Below are positions 1 to 9,564 of a stretch of DNA of 13,910 nucleotides, piece after piece. Under the pieces are notes generated by a model that had not been told where the DNA came from, ran no database searches, and saw only the letters and a list, made by a program, of their open reading frames with translations. The translations under genes were made by a program, and so were the position numbers. Numbering within the stretch: the first letter of the stretch is position 1; each line of letters begins with the position of its first letter. The stretch is from an uncultured Flavobacteriales bacterium. GTDB taxonomy: Bacteria; Bacteroidota; Bacteroidia; Flavobacteriales_D; Sanyastnellaceae. Location of the stretch: contig CALACF010000450.1 in assembly GCA_937890245.1 (NCBI GenBank), forward strand, positions 1-13,910. Reading direction: 5' to 3'.

Positions 1-2855
1 TAAGCCAATTGCTGCTCGCCTCGCGCAAGCCCCAGCCGCCGGCCCGCGCACCTCAGTTGCCGAGCGTCCTGTGGGTCTACCCCCTTGAGAACGCGCCACG
101 GACCGGATCTTTGCGCCCCGACGAGTACCTCGGATTGCGGCCCCAGGATTTGGACGCCCTGCGCATCGGGTTGCAAACAGCACCGGAAAATTGGCCGCTT
201 GAAAAACTCGTCGCCCTCCACAGTGCCACATTCCGCCACAAGCAAGATCACAACGCGCATCGCCTGCTGCGCGCCATCGACAACAACGCCTTGCTCGCTT
301 CGCTCGACCGGGCCCCGCTTGGCGAAGCAGCCACTCGAAAGCCACCGCATCGGCAAGTGGCGCCCAACACCGATCGGCTGCTTCGAACGGGCGAGCTCGA
401 AGGGGCATTTTGTGAATTTTCATGGCTCCTGCGCGCCAGTGAAAAGCTCCTGCAACGCTGCCACATCGACTTCGAAAGCGAACTCGATCAAGCGGGCCTC
501 AAACATCGAAACTTGCAAGTTTACAGCGAGACGATGGAGAGCGACCGGGCCCTGCTTCGCGGGCTGTGTGAAGAGGGATTGGCCTACAGATACCCCGACG
601 CGGAGGCCGCGCAGCTCGAACAGGTTTTGAAGCGCGTCGAGATGGAATTGAAGCTGATCGAGCAAAAAGAATTCACCGCATACTTCTTAGTGAACTGGGA
701 CATTACCTCGTACGCACGCGGGCGCGGGTACTTTCACGTGGGGCGAGGAAGCGGCGCCAACTCACTGGTCGCCTACCTATTACGAATCACCGACGTGGAC
801 CCCGTCGAGCTCGACTTGTACTTCGAACGCTTCCTGAACTTGTACCGCAGCAACCCACCAGATTTCGACATTGACTTTTCGTGGACCGACCGCGACGACG
901 TGACACGCTACATCTTCGAACGCTTCGAGCACGTGGCCCTTGTCGGCGCTTACAGTACATTCCAATACCGCGCGGTCGTGCGCGAGCTCGGCAAAGTGTT
1001 CGGTCTGCCCAAATTCGAAATCGACAAGCTCGCAGCGGGCCGTTTCAATACGAATGCCTTGGGAAAAATCGAGCGGGCCATTGTGCGGTACGCCGGGGTG
1101 TTGAACGGATTTCCGAATGCCTTGACCGTCCACGCATGCGGCATCCTCATCGCCGACCGGCCGATCACCCAAACCTGCGCCACCTTCATGCCGCCCAAAG
1201 GCTACCCCACCACCCAATACGATATGCGGGTCGCTGAACAGCTTGGGATTTATAAATTCGACATCCTATCCCAACGCGGCCTGGCAAAAATCAGAGACAC
1301 CCTCGACATCGTCGCTGAAATCGACCCCGAAGCCCGCATCGACATCCATGACACCGCCCGGATGAAGCGCGACCCCAAGGTGGCCCAACTGCTGCGCACA
1401 GCGGAGGCCATCGGCTGCTTCTACATTGAGTCGCCCGCGATGCGAATGCTCATGCGAAAGCTCAAAGTGGACAACTACATCGGATTGGTCGCAGCCAGTT
1501 CCGTGATCCGACCGGGCGTGGCCCAAAGCGGCATGATGCGCACGTACATCGAGCGGCATCGCGACCCCGCGAGGCGCCGCGAGGCCCACCCCACCCTGCT
1601 CGAACTCATGCCCGAAACCTATGGCGTGATGGTCTACCAGGAAGACGTATTGAAGGTGGCGAGCAGCTTCGCCGGAATGGACCTCGGGCAAGCCGACGTG
1701 CTGCGGCGCGCCATGTCGGGCAAGGGGCGAGGGCAGGCGGCCTTTGATGCGGCACGGGCTGCCTTTTTCGAAGGGGCAGCGCACAAAGGGCGGGCGCCGG
1801 AGCTCGTACAGGAGGTCTGGCGGCAGATCGAGAGCTTCGCCGGGTACGCCTTTTCAAAGGGGCACTCCGCCTCGTTTGCCGTCGAGAGCTACCAGAGTTT
1901 GTACCTCAAATGCTATTGGCCGTTGGCGTACATGACGGCCTGCATCAACAATTTTGGGGGCTTCTATTCGACCGAGTTTTACGTCCACGAGGCGCGTCTT
2001 CTCGGGGCCAATATCGAAGCGCCTTGCGTCAATCAAGGGGGGCATCTCGCCCGCCTTCACCCCAAAAGCCAGCGCATCTTCCTCGGCCTCAACTTGGTCA
2101 AAGGCTTCGACGCCACTTCGGCTCAACGCATCGAACACGCACGCGCGGCCGGCGGGCCCTTTCTGTCGCTCGGCGGACTCATCGATCGCACCGGACTGGG
2201 TCTGGAACACGTACTGCTGCTGGTGCGCTGCGGCGCCATGCGGTTCACGGGGCGCTCGCAACAGGCGCTCAGCTGGGAAGCGCATTACCTGCTGGGCAAA
2301 GTCGCTCGCCAGCTCGGAGAGGCCACCCTCTTTGCCCCGGCCACCGGCCAGGCCTTGCCGGCGCTGCCCCCCTTGGAAGGCGGGCCCGAGGAGATGGCCT
2401 TTGACCAGCTCGAACTGCTCGGTTTCCCACTTTGCTCACCCTTCAAACTTCTGACCCCCGAAGCGGCGCGGCGCACGATGCACACCATGCCCGCCCACGC
2501 ATTGGCCGAACACGTCGGGCGCAATGTCACATCAGCCGTCTACTTGGTGACCGTCAAAGAAACGCGGACCGCCCGAGGCGAACGGATGTGCTTCGGATGT
2601 TTTGTCGATCGCGAAGGGCGCTGGGTCGATACGGTGCACTTCCCCCCGTCCGCGCGGCAGCACCCCTTTCGCGGGCGCGGCATCTACCTGGTGCAAGGGC
2701 CCGTACGCGAAGAGTTCGGATGCCTCCACATCGAAGTGCGCAGCATGGAAAAGCTAGACATCCAGCCCGATCCGCGCTACGCAGAAAATTCGCCGGCCTC
2801 ACGCATTGGCGTCAGCCCCTCAATTGTCCAACGTCCAGCGCAGGCCCGCGTATAG
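1..2855 (+). CDS. dnaE: DNA polymerase III alpha-type subunit (DnaE family), 5' partial
   Basis: Replicative or repair C-family DNA polymerase, the catalytic subunit that extends DNA from a primer. The frame is open to the left edge (first whole codon at base 3), so the TTG at 9 is not a real start and the protein is N-terminally truncated: most of the PHP domain is missing. Counting from base 9, the motif PPDFDIDF carries the catalytic aspartates (about D287 and D289), and KFDIL carries the third (about D418). HVGRGSGANSLVAYLL and FSKGHSASFAVESYQSLYLK are conserved palm/fingers motifs; a helix-hairpin-helix region follows, then an OB-fold-like C-terminus (about 830-930). The short length (948 residues seen) fits the roughly 1000-residue second DnaE of Bacteroidota rather than the longer main replicase; I infer a possible translesion role, often beside dinB/imuB genes, which would lie off the window. 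Its 3' end overlaps the convergent TonB receptor gene. Confidence 0.93.
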   Translation, partial: SQLLLASRKPQPPARAPQLPSVLWVYPLENAPRTGSLRPDEYLGLRPQDLDALRIGLQTAPENWPLEKLVALHSATFRHKQDHNAHRLLRAIDNNALLASLDRAPLGEAATRKPPHRQVAPNTDRLLRTGELEGAFCEFSWLLRASEKLLQRCHIDFESELDQAGLKHRNLQVYSETMESDRALLRGLCEEGLAYRYPDAEAAQLEQVLKRVEMELKLIEQKEFTAYFLVNWDITSYARGRGYFHVGRGSGANSLVAYLLRITDVDPVELDLYFERFLNLYRSNPPDFDIDFSWTDRDDVTRYIFERFEHVALVGAYSTFQYRAVVRELGKVFGLPKFEIDKLAAGRFNTNALGKIERAIVRYAGVLNGFPNALTVHACGILIADRPITQTCATFMPPKGYPTTQYDMRVAEQLGIYKFDILSQRGLAKIRDTLDIVAEIDPEARIDIHDTARMKRDPKVAQLLRTAEAIGCFYIESPAMRMLMRKLKVDNYIGLVAASSVIRPGVAQSGMMRTYIERHRDPARRREAHPTLLELMPETYGVMVYQEDVLKVASSFAGMDLGQADVLRRAMSGKGRGQAAFDAARAAFFEGAAHKGRAPELVQEVWRQIESFAGYAFSKGHSASFAVESYQSLYLKCYWPLAYMTACINNFGGFYSTEFYVHEARLLGANIEAPCVNQGGHLARLHPKSQRIFLGLNLVKGFDATSAQRIEHARAAGGPFLSLGGLIDRTGLGLEHVLLLVRCGAMRFTGRSQQALSWEAHYLLGKVARQLGEATLFAPATGQALPALPPLEGGPEEMAFDQLELLGFPLCSPFKLLTPEAARRTMHTMPAHALAEHVGRNVTSAVYLVTVKETRTARGERMCFGCFVDREGRWVDTVHFPPSARQHPFRGRGIYLVQGPVREEFGCLHIEVRSMEKLDIQPDPRYAENSPASRIGVSPSIVQRPAQARV
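2820..2855. other. 36-bp convergent 3' overlap of two genes
   Basis: The polymerase stop (TAG, 2853-2855, plus strand) lies inside the end of the receptor gene, whose stop (TGA, minus strand) is at 2820-2822. There is therefore no intergenic space and no place for a conventional terminator between the two converging transcripts. Confidence 0.9.
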
Positions 2856-5150
2856 ATTGCGGCCAAACACCGGTGCGTACACCAGCGACGCGTCGAAGTA
2901 CTCGCCAAACGGGTCGTCCTCAGCAATGATCGGGCGATCCTGGCGGTAGCCCGTCAAATTCTCCGAGCCGACATATATGTCCAAAGCCTTCGAGAACATC
3001 TTGGTCACTTGCCCGCCCGCCAGAAAATAGGCCTCGCCTACATCGGGTCGCTGATGCTCTTCGGGATTGGCCAACGTCGAAGGCAAGCGCTGCTCACCCA
3101 CCCATTGGACGGTTAGATCCGCCTTCCAGCCCGAGCCGTCCTCAGCCACACGCGAGGCGTAGGCAAAATTGGAAAAACCACGATGCTTTGAAACGAAGGG
3201 ATCAGACAACAGCGTCACCTCCGACAACCCGTCCTGCGCGAAGGCGGTCTCGGTCTCGATCATACGGTAGGCCAAGCGAACGCTCAAACGGCGATGGATA
3301 TCCCACCAGAACTCCGCCTGCGTACTTGTCGACACCGAAGATTCCGCGTTGTACACACGCGCCTCCCGCGGGTTTTCTAAGTCCAGAATCACCCGGTCAG
3401 TAAAGTCCACCCGGTACGCATCCAACGAAAATCCAGCATCCCGATAGCCCAGACGAAACTTTGAAATGATGTTCAAGCCCGTGTTCCATGATTGCTCGGG
3501 TCGCAAGCCATAAAATTCAACATCCTCAGGATCTGACCCCGTCTCAGGGAACACCCATTGGCGGTTCGAAGCCCACGGTCCAGCAAATTCCGCCAACGGA
3601 ACAGCCGTACGCCAGCCCTTTCCGGATGCCAACTTGAAGGTCAGCCAATCCGTCGCCGTATACCGCGCATTGAATCGCGGAGAGAAAAAAGTACCGAACG
3701 CCGCGTGCTCATCAACGCGAACGCCAGCTACTACATCCCACAAGTCCCGTGACCACACATACTCGGCATAAGCGCCAACCGTGCGGTCCACCCGCTTGGA
3801 CGTCAGGAAGGGAAGCGGCAAATCACTCGAGTCGGTGGCCGCAAAATCCGTTTCCCAAATGTTCTCGCAATACGAAGCGGCCTTGCCCGTCGCACCAAAT
3901 GTGATCTTGTGGTCACTCGACCCGAGTATCGTTGAATACAGCACATTGAACTGCGCAAAGTCCTCCTGCGCATCATACGTGCGTGGACCGTAGGCTTGGC
4001 GCTGGTTGTGGCTGCTCACAAAGAACTGGGAGCCGATGCTTCGCCACGGGGTTTCCGGAAAAACGTAGCCCGTTTTGGCCGAAGCCTCCATCCGTTGCAA
4101 GTCTTGCTTTGCCGACCAAATGGGCAGCACATCGAAGCCGGTCGGAACTTGACCTGAGGTCAGCTCCTTCACCACCCCAGTCATCGTGTACTCCCCGCGA
4201 ACACCACGGTCCCCGCGGTATTTGAGCTCCCCCCGCAGCACCACATCTTTGCGCAGCGCATTGTCTTGGAATCCGTCCTCGTTCAGGTCATTCTCACGGT
4301 CCGTCCACTCCCCATGCGTAAGAAGCGCACCGTTCCACTTCCGCGAAATCGCATGGCGCGTCACTGTATTCAGCTCATACCTGCCCATTTTATTGACAAA
4401 TCCATTGAGATGGAATCGCTCGGCATTTTCCGGGTTGCGCATGGCAATATTGATCTGCCCCGTCATCGACTCGTGGCCCATGGTCACCGATCCGGCACCC
4501 TTCGAAATGTGAATGGCGTCAACCCACGGTCCTGGAATAAACGTCAAGCCCTGGAGCACGGCCAATCCACGTGGGCCCGGCAGATTGTCCTGCATCAATT
4601 GCGTGTATTTGCCATCCAGGCCCAGCATCCGAATCTGGCGCGTGCCCGTTATCGCATCCGTAAACGAGGCGTCCACCGCGGCGTTCGTCTCAAACGCCTC
4701 ACTGATATTGCAGCAGGCGGCCTTGGCCAATTCGCCACGATCCAGCGTCTGCACATTGAGCGGATCGAGCATCGAATAACTGCTTGTCTGTCCGCGGACC
4801 ACCACTTCAGCCTCCCCCAGAAGCAAGCCCTCCGCAAGTGGAATTTCAATAAAATCCTGACCGACAAAGGGCATCATCGCCGTCTGCATGCCGATGAAAC
4901 TCACCTGCAGCGTATCTCCCACAACACCGCGCAATTTGAAAAATCCTGAAGCATCCGACGCGGCCCCCTCACCGGTGGATCTCCACACAACAAAAGCCCC
5001 CGGCAGCGGATCCCATTGCGAGACCATCGCTCCATGGTCATTTTCAACCTGTACCTCAATGAAAACCTTCCCTTTGACCGTTTTCAAATCTTGAGCGTTT
5101 GCGCTAGCTGAGATAAACAGCAACCCCAAAAGGAGTGTAATCACCTTCAT
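2820..5150 (-). CDS. TonB-dependent outer-membrane receptor paired with HMA protein
   Basis: Predicted 776-residue outer-membrane receptor that would move a ligand across the outer membrane using TonB energy. Residues 1-20 are a signal peptide ending ANAQ. About 24-115 form a carboxypeptidase-regulatory-like beta-sandwich, common on Bacteroidota receptors. The plug follows (about 125-240) with DLDGKYTQLM-like and SVTMGHESMTGQINI segments, then a beta-barrel ending in LYAGLRWTLDN. The plug contains a vicinal cysteine pair, AACCNISEAFETN (C146-C147), in an otherwise cysteine-poor protein (one more seen, in ASYCENIW). From memory, this ACCN-SE-FETN-VD-SFTDA plug type is found in Bacteroidota receptors encoded beside small HMA-domain proteins. 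The start codon overlaps the HMA gene stop by ATGA, so the two are probably translated together. Ligand is not shown by the sequence; a metal such as copper or a metal complex is inferred from the partner. Confidence 0.88.
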   Translation of the reverse strand: MKVITLLLGLLFISASANAQDLKTVKGKVFIEVQVENDHGAMVSQWDPLPGAFVVWRSTGEGAASDASGFFKLRGVVGDTLQVSFIGMQTAMMPFVGQDFIEIPLAEGLLLGEAEVVVRGQTSSYSMLDPLNVQTLDRGELAKAACCNISEAFETNAAVDASFTDAITGTRQIRMLGLDGKYTQLMQDNLPGPRGLAVLQGLTFIPGPWVDAIHISKGAGSVTMGHESMTGQINIAMRNPENAERFHLNGFVNKMGRYELNTVTRHAISRKWNGALLTHGEWTDRENDLNEDGFQDNALRKDVVLRGELKYRGDRGVRGEYTMTGVVKELTSGQVPTGFDVLPIWSAKQDLQRMEASAKTGYVFPETPWRSIGSQFFVSSHNQRQAYGPRTYDAQEDFAQFNVLYSTILGSSDHKITFGATGKAASYCENIWETDFAATDSSDLPLPFLTSKRVDRTVGAYAEYVWSRDLWDVVAGVRVDEHAAFGTFFSPRFNARYTATDWLTFKLASGKGWRTAVPLAEFAGPWASNRQWVFPETGSDPEDVEFYGLRPEQSWNTGLNIISKFRLGYRDAGFSLDAYRVDFTDRVILDLENPREARVYNAESSVSTSTQAEFWWDIHRRLSVRLAYRMIETETAFAQDGLSEVTLLSDPFVSKHRGFSNFAYASRVAEDGSGWKADLTVQWVGEQRLPSTLANPEEHQRPDVGEAYFLAGGQVTKMFSKALDIYVGSENLTGYRQDRPIIAEDDPFGEYFDASLVYAPVFGRNLYAGLRWTLDN
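5147..5150 (-). promoter_or_regulatory. ATGA start/stop overlap, HMA gene to TonB receptor
   Basis: On the minus strand the receptor ATG (5150-5148) and the HMA gene TGA (5149-5147) share an ATGA, a usual sign of translational coupling within one transcript. Confidence 0.85.
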
Positions 5151-5503
5151 TCTTCGTGCTTTTTTCCACAGCCATTCTCACCACGATACTGACAGCAACC
5201 CGGAAGCTCTCCGTAGGCTTCATCGGTCGCCTTATGCAAATCTGTATCGCGCCCCGTCTCGGCAATACGCTTTTGCAACGCATCAAGGGTCACCTTGCCC
5301 GGCTTGAAAACCACCGTCGCCACTTGGGCATACTGGTCCCAACTGCAATTCTTCACACCCTTTACATCGAGTGCACCCAAAATCGAAGACTCGCACATCG
5401 GACAGCAGCCCGCGGCAGAAAATTCAACCTCCTGTGTTTTTTGCGCCTGTAGCGCAAGGGTCGAGGTCAACAGACCTACAGCCAACAATCCCATTCTCAG
5501 CAT
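5147..5503 (-). CDS. Secreted heavy-metal-associated (HMA) domain protein
   Basis: A 118-residue exported metal-binding protein. An N-terminal signal peptide (MLRMGLLAVGLLTSTLALQA, 1-20) is followed by an HMA ferredoxin-like fold (about 23-85). The metal-binding loop reads AAGCCPMCESS: C34 and C37 give the CxxC pair, with an extra cysteine at C33. The C-terminal tail (about 93-114) is conserved-looking, ATDEAYGELPGCCQYR, with C103, C104 and C112, then a charged end. I recall the same D-x-x-Y-x-x-L-x-G-C-C-x-Y-R ending in other Bacteroidota HMA proteins. Likely role: periplasmic or envelope capture of a soft metal (Cu, possibly Zn or Hg) for or from the coupled TonB receptor. It starts 52 bases after sdhB on the same strand; I found no convincing promoter or terminator in that gap, so partial co-transcription with sdhCAB is possible. 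A second ATG three codons in is an alternative start. Confidence 0.87.
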   Translation of the reverse strand: MLRMGLLAVGLLTSTLALQAQKTQEVEFSAAGCCPMCESSILGALDVKGVKNCSWDQYAQVATVVFKPGKVTLDALQKRIAETGRDTDLHKATDEAYGELPGCCQYRGENGCGKKHEE

Positions 5504-5555
5504 GGCGTAAAAATAGGCACATCGTCACAAAGCCGTCCGAACGCCCCCACTGAAC

Positions 5556-6308
5556 TCAACCTTTGTTGGCAACCTTCGCCGTCAGGTAGTCGCGGTTCAT
5601 GCGGGCGATGTGGTCGAGCGAAATGCCCATGGGGCACTCGACTTCACAGGCGCCCGTGTTGGTGCAGTTGCCGAAGCCCTCAAGGTCCATTTGCTCCACC
5701 ATGCCCTCAACGCGGGCGGTGCGCTCGGGCTGGCCCTGCGGAAGCAGGGCGAGCTGAGAGACTTTGGCCGCGACGAAGAGCATGGCTGAGGCGTTCTTGC
5801 ACGTAGCCACGCACGCTCCGCAACCGATGCAGACCGCCGCCTCGAAGGCTTCGTCTGCTGCGGGCTTGGGGATGGGCAAGGCGTTGGCATCCACCGTATT
5901 TCCGTTGGTGTTCACCGACACGTAGCCGCCCGACTGAATGATGCGGTCCATCGAACTGCGGTCGACGACCAGGTCGCGAATCACTGGGAAAGCTGCGGCG
6001 CGCCACGGCTCAATGGTGATCGTCTCGCCGTTCTTGAACGAGCGCATGTGCAATTGGCAGGTCGTCGTCAAACGGTTCGGGCCGTGGGCCTCACCGTTGA
6101 TGAACATGCTGCACATCCCGCAAATGCCCTCGCGGCAATCGTGGTCGAAGGCCACCGGTTCATCTCCTGAACGAACCAGCTGGTCGTTGAGCACGTCAAT
6201 CATCTCCAAGAAACTCATCTCGTCAGAGATGTCCGTCACCTGGTAGGTCGCCATGTGGCCCACAGCTTGCGGTCCTTCTTGGCGCCAAATTTTGAGCGTA
6301 AAATCCAT
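5556..6308 (-). CDS. sdhB: Succinate dehydrogenase / fumarate reductase iron-sulfur subunit
   Basis: Electron-transfer subunit of complex II, carrying electrons from the flavoprotein to quinone. All three cluster sites are visible in the 250-residue product: [2Fe-2S] from C58, C63, C66 and C84 (CREGICGMC...TTTC); [4Fe-4S] from C160, C163, C166 with C225; and [3Fe-4S] from C170, C215 and C221 (NCTNTGACEVECPMG). Assignments follow the E. coli SdhB pattern. It is the last of three tightly packed genes (5 bases after sdhA), the sdhCAB order typical of Bacteroidota and of Bacillus-type class B enzymes. The direction of catalysis (succinate oxidation or fumarate reduction) cannot be decided from sequence; the two names are used interchangeably for this family. 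Confidence 0.97.
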   Translation of the reverse strand: MDFTLKIWRQEGPQAVGHMATYQVTDISDEMSFLEMIDVLNDQLVRSGDEPVAFDHDCREGICGMCSMFINGEAHGPNRLTTTCQLHMRSFKNGETITIEPWRAAAFPVIRDLVVDRSSMDRIIQSGGYVSVNTNGNTVDANALPIPKPAADEAFEAAVCIGCGACVATCKNASAMLFVAAKVSQLALLPQGQPERTARVEGMVEQMDLEGFGNCTNTGACEVECPMGISLDHIARMNRDYLTAKVANKG

Positions 6309-6313
6309 CGTAA

Positions 6314-8311
<1,998 letters not shown>

Positions 8312-8315
8312 AGTT

Positions 8316-9017
8316 TCAAGCTTGGATCAAGTAGATATAAACGACAACAGCAGCAAACAAGCCTGGCACTACAACGGCGAACGCCCGGCCGAAAAATCGA
8401 ATGATGGGCGTGTATTTTGCATGCCTCAAGCCCAAGGATTGGAAGCTTGAGCTGAAGCCGTGCCACAGGTGAAAGCCCACAGCAAACATCGCAGCAACAT
8501 ACAGGGCCAGTGACAGCAGCGCCATAGATTCAGCTGGGTTGAAAAACGCGTAAACCACGGTGTACAAATCGTGAAGCTCCACGCCATCCACGACCTGGAT
8601 CGGCATCGCACCGAAGTGCATCTGCCACCAGAAATTCTGCATGTGCACCACAATGAAGACCAGCATAATCGTGCCCAAGACCATCATGTTGCGGCTCATC
8701 CAGCTCGAATTTTCGCTCGGCTTCTCCACTGCGTAACTGACTGGGCGCGCCTTGCGGTTCAGCTTCGTCAGAACAAATCCGTCGACCGCATGAAAGAGGA
8801 TGCTCAAGTACGTCAGATAAGACAGCAGCTTGACCGCTGGGTTTGAGACCATAAAGTGTGCGTAAACGTTGAAGGCCTCGCGTCCCGCCTCTCCGCTGAT
8901 GAACAGCTGGAGATTGCCGACCAGGTGGCCGACGAGGAAGAGACATAGAAAAAGGCCCGTCGCCGCCATGGCGTACTTCTTGGCGAGTGATGAAGAAAGG
9001 AGTCCTGACTTGGCCAT
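8316..9017 (-). CDS. sdhC: Succinate dehydrogenase cytochrome b subunit (class B, di-heme)
   Basis: Single membrane anchor of complex II and likely site of quinone reaction. The 233-residue protein shows five hydrophobic segments (roughly 14-37, 62-84, 111-130, 165-186 and 211-231). Histidines fall at the spacing of the B. subtilis SdhC heme ligands: H31 and H125 (proposed low-potential heme), and H76 and H183 (proposed high-potential heme). There is no separate sdhD, which fits a one-subunit, two-heme anchor. A Bacteroidota-type promoter lies directly upstream (9039-9069), so sdhCAB can be transcribed separately from ssb. The ATG at 9017 is followed by a short hydrophilic stretch (MAKSGLLSSSLAKK), which suits the cytoplasmic end before helix 1. 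Confidence 0.95.
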   Translation of the reverse strand: MAKSGLLSSSLAKKYAMAATGLFLCLFLVGHLVGNLQLFISGEAGREAFNVYAHFMVSNPAVKLLSYLTYLSILFHAVDGFVLTKLNRKARPVSYAVEKPSENSSWMSRNMMVLGTIMLVFIVVHMQNFWWQMHFGAMPIQVVDGVELHDLYTVVYAFFNPAESMALLSLALYVAAMFAVGFHLWHGFSSSFQSLGLRHAKYTPIIRFFGRAFAVVVPGLFAAVVVYIYLIQA

Positions 9018-9038
9018 TTAGCTGCTTAATTTCCACTG

Positions 9039-9069
9039 CAAAAGTACGTCAAGGGGCGACGGACACAAA
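9039..9069 (-). promoter_or_regulatory. Promoter for sdhCAB (TTTG / TAnnTTTG type)
   Basis: On the minus strand TTTG (9069-9066) is followed after 19 bases by TACTTTTG (9046-9039), an exact match to the Bacteroidota TAnnTTTG -7 element with a -33 TTTG in the usual 17-23 base spacing. Transcription would begin a few bases further on, leaving an A-rich leader of roughly 15 bases before the sdhC ATG with no Shine-Dalgarno sequence. The pattern is seen directly; activity is inferred. Confidence 0.75.
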
Positions 9070-9101
9070 CCGAGTTTTACGTCGGGTTTTCAAAAGGGTG
9101 C

Positions 9102-9449
9102 TCAGGTCTTGGCCGGTGCCTTGTCCAGCATCAACAGTTCTGTCGACACCACCTCGGACACCGTTCGGGTAACCCCCTCTTTGTCATCGAATTGACGATA
9201 TGTCAGGCGGCCTTCGATGGCGATTTCGCTGCCCTTGGACAGGTACTTCGCCATGACTTCTGCCAGCGACCCCCAGGCCGTGATATTGTGCCATTGCGTG
9301 GCCTCTACCTTGTCACCTTCCCCATTTCGATAGACCTCATTGGTGGCCAATCGAAGGTTCACTTTGACCTTGTCGTCGTTCAACTCTACTCGTTCGGGAT
9401 TCTGTCCCAGGCGCCCAATCAAAAGGACGCGGTTGCGTAATGCATTCAT
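9102..9449 (-). CDS. ssb: Single-stranded DNA-binding protein, short form without acidic tail
   Basis: OB-fold protein that coats single-stranded DNA during replication, repair or recombination. The 115-residue product has the family pattern from the start: NRVLLIGRLGQNPE (7-19), KVNLRLATNE, TQWHNITAWGSLAEVMAKYLSKGSEIAIEGRLTYRQF (51-87), with W53 and W59 at DNA-stacking positions. It ends at LLMLDKAPAKT, so it lacks both the glycine/proline-rich linker and the acidic DDxPF-type tip through which longer SSBs recruit partners. E. coli SSB is 178 residues. It may be a second SSB in this genome (inference). It is divergent from the gene at 9565 and 84 bases ahead of sdhC. I saw no clear promoter match upstream. 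Confidence 0.93.
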   Translation of the reverse strand: MNALRNRVLLIGRLGQNPERVELNDDKVKVNLRLATNEVYRNGEGDKVEATQWHNITAWGSLAEVMAKYLSKGSEIAIEGRLTYRQFDDKEGVTRTVSEVVSTELLMLDKAPAKT

Positions 9450-9564
9450 GATATTAGATTGTTAGAATCAGCCCGCAACTTGCAGCCGACCTCCACTTCT
9501 ACCAAGCTTTTCACCGCGCTTTGCGTAAACGCTATGGTTTCCTTTGTAATCGTTAACTTGCTCC

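Noticed and set aside
9..11. TTG as the start of the polymerase gene
   Set aside because: The frame is open to the left edge and the PHP domain is incomplete, so the real start is outside the window.
4266..4949. 227-residue open frame on the plus strand inside the TonB receptor gene
   Set aside because: Antisense shadow with no signal peptide or known motif. The receptor reading is strongly supported.
5504..5555. Possible promoter (TATTTTTA) and small hairpin (CGT-TCGG-ACG) before the HMA gene
   Set aside because: The box would leave almost no leader, has no -33 partner at the right spacing, and the stem is only three base pairs.
9450..9564. Divergent promoters for ssb and the 9565 gene
   Set aside because: Only partial matches (TATGGTTT at 9533) were found. 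None meets the TAnnTTTG pattern with a properly spaced -33 element.
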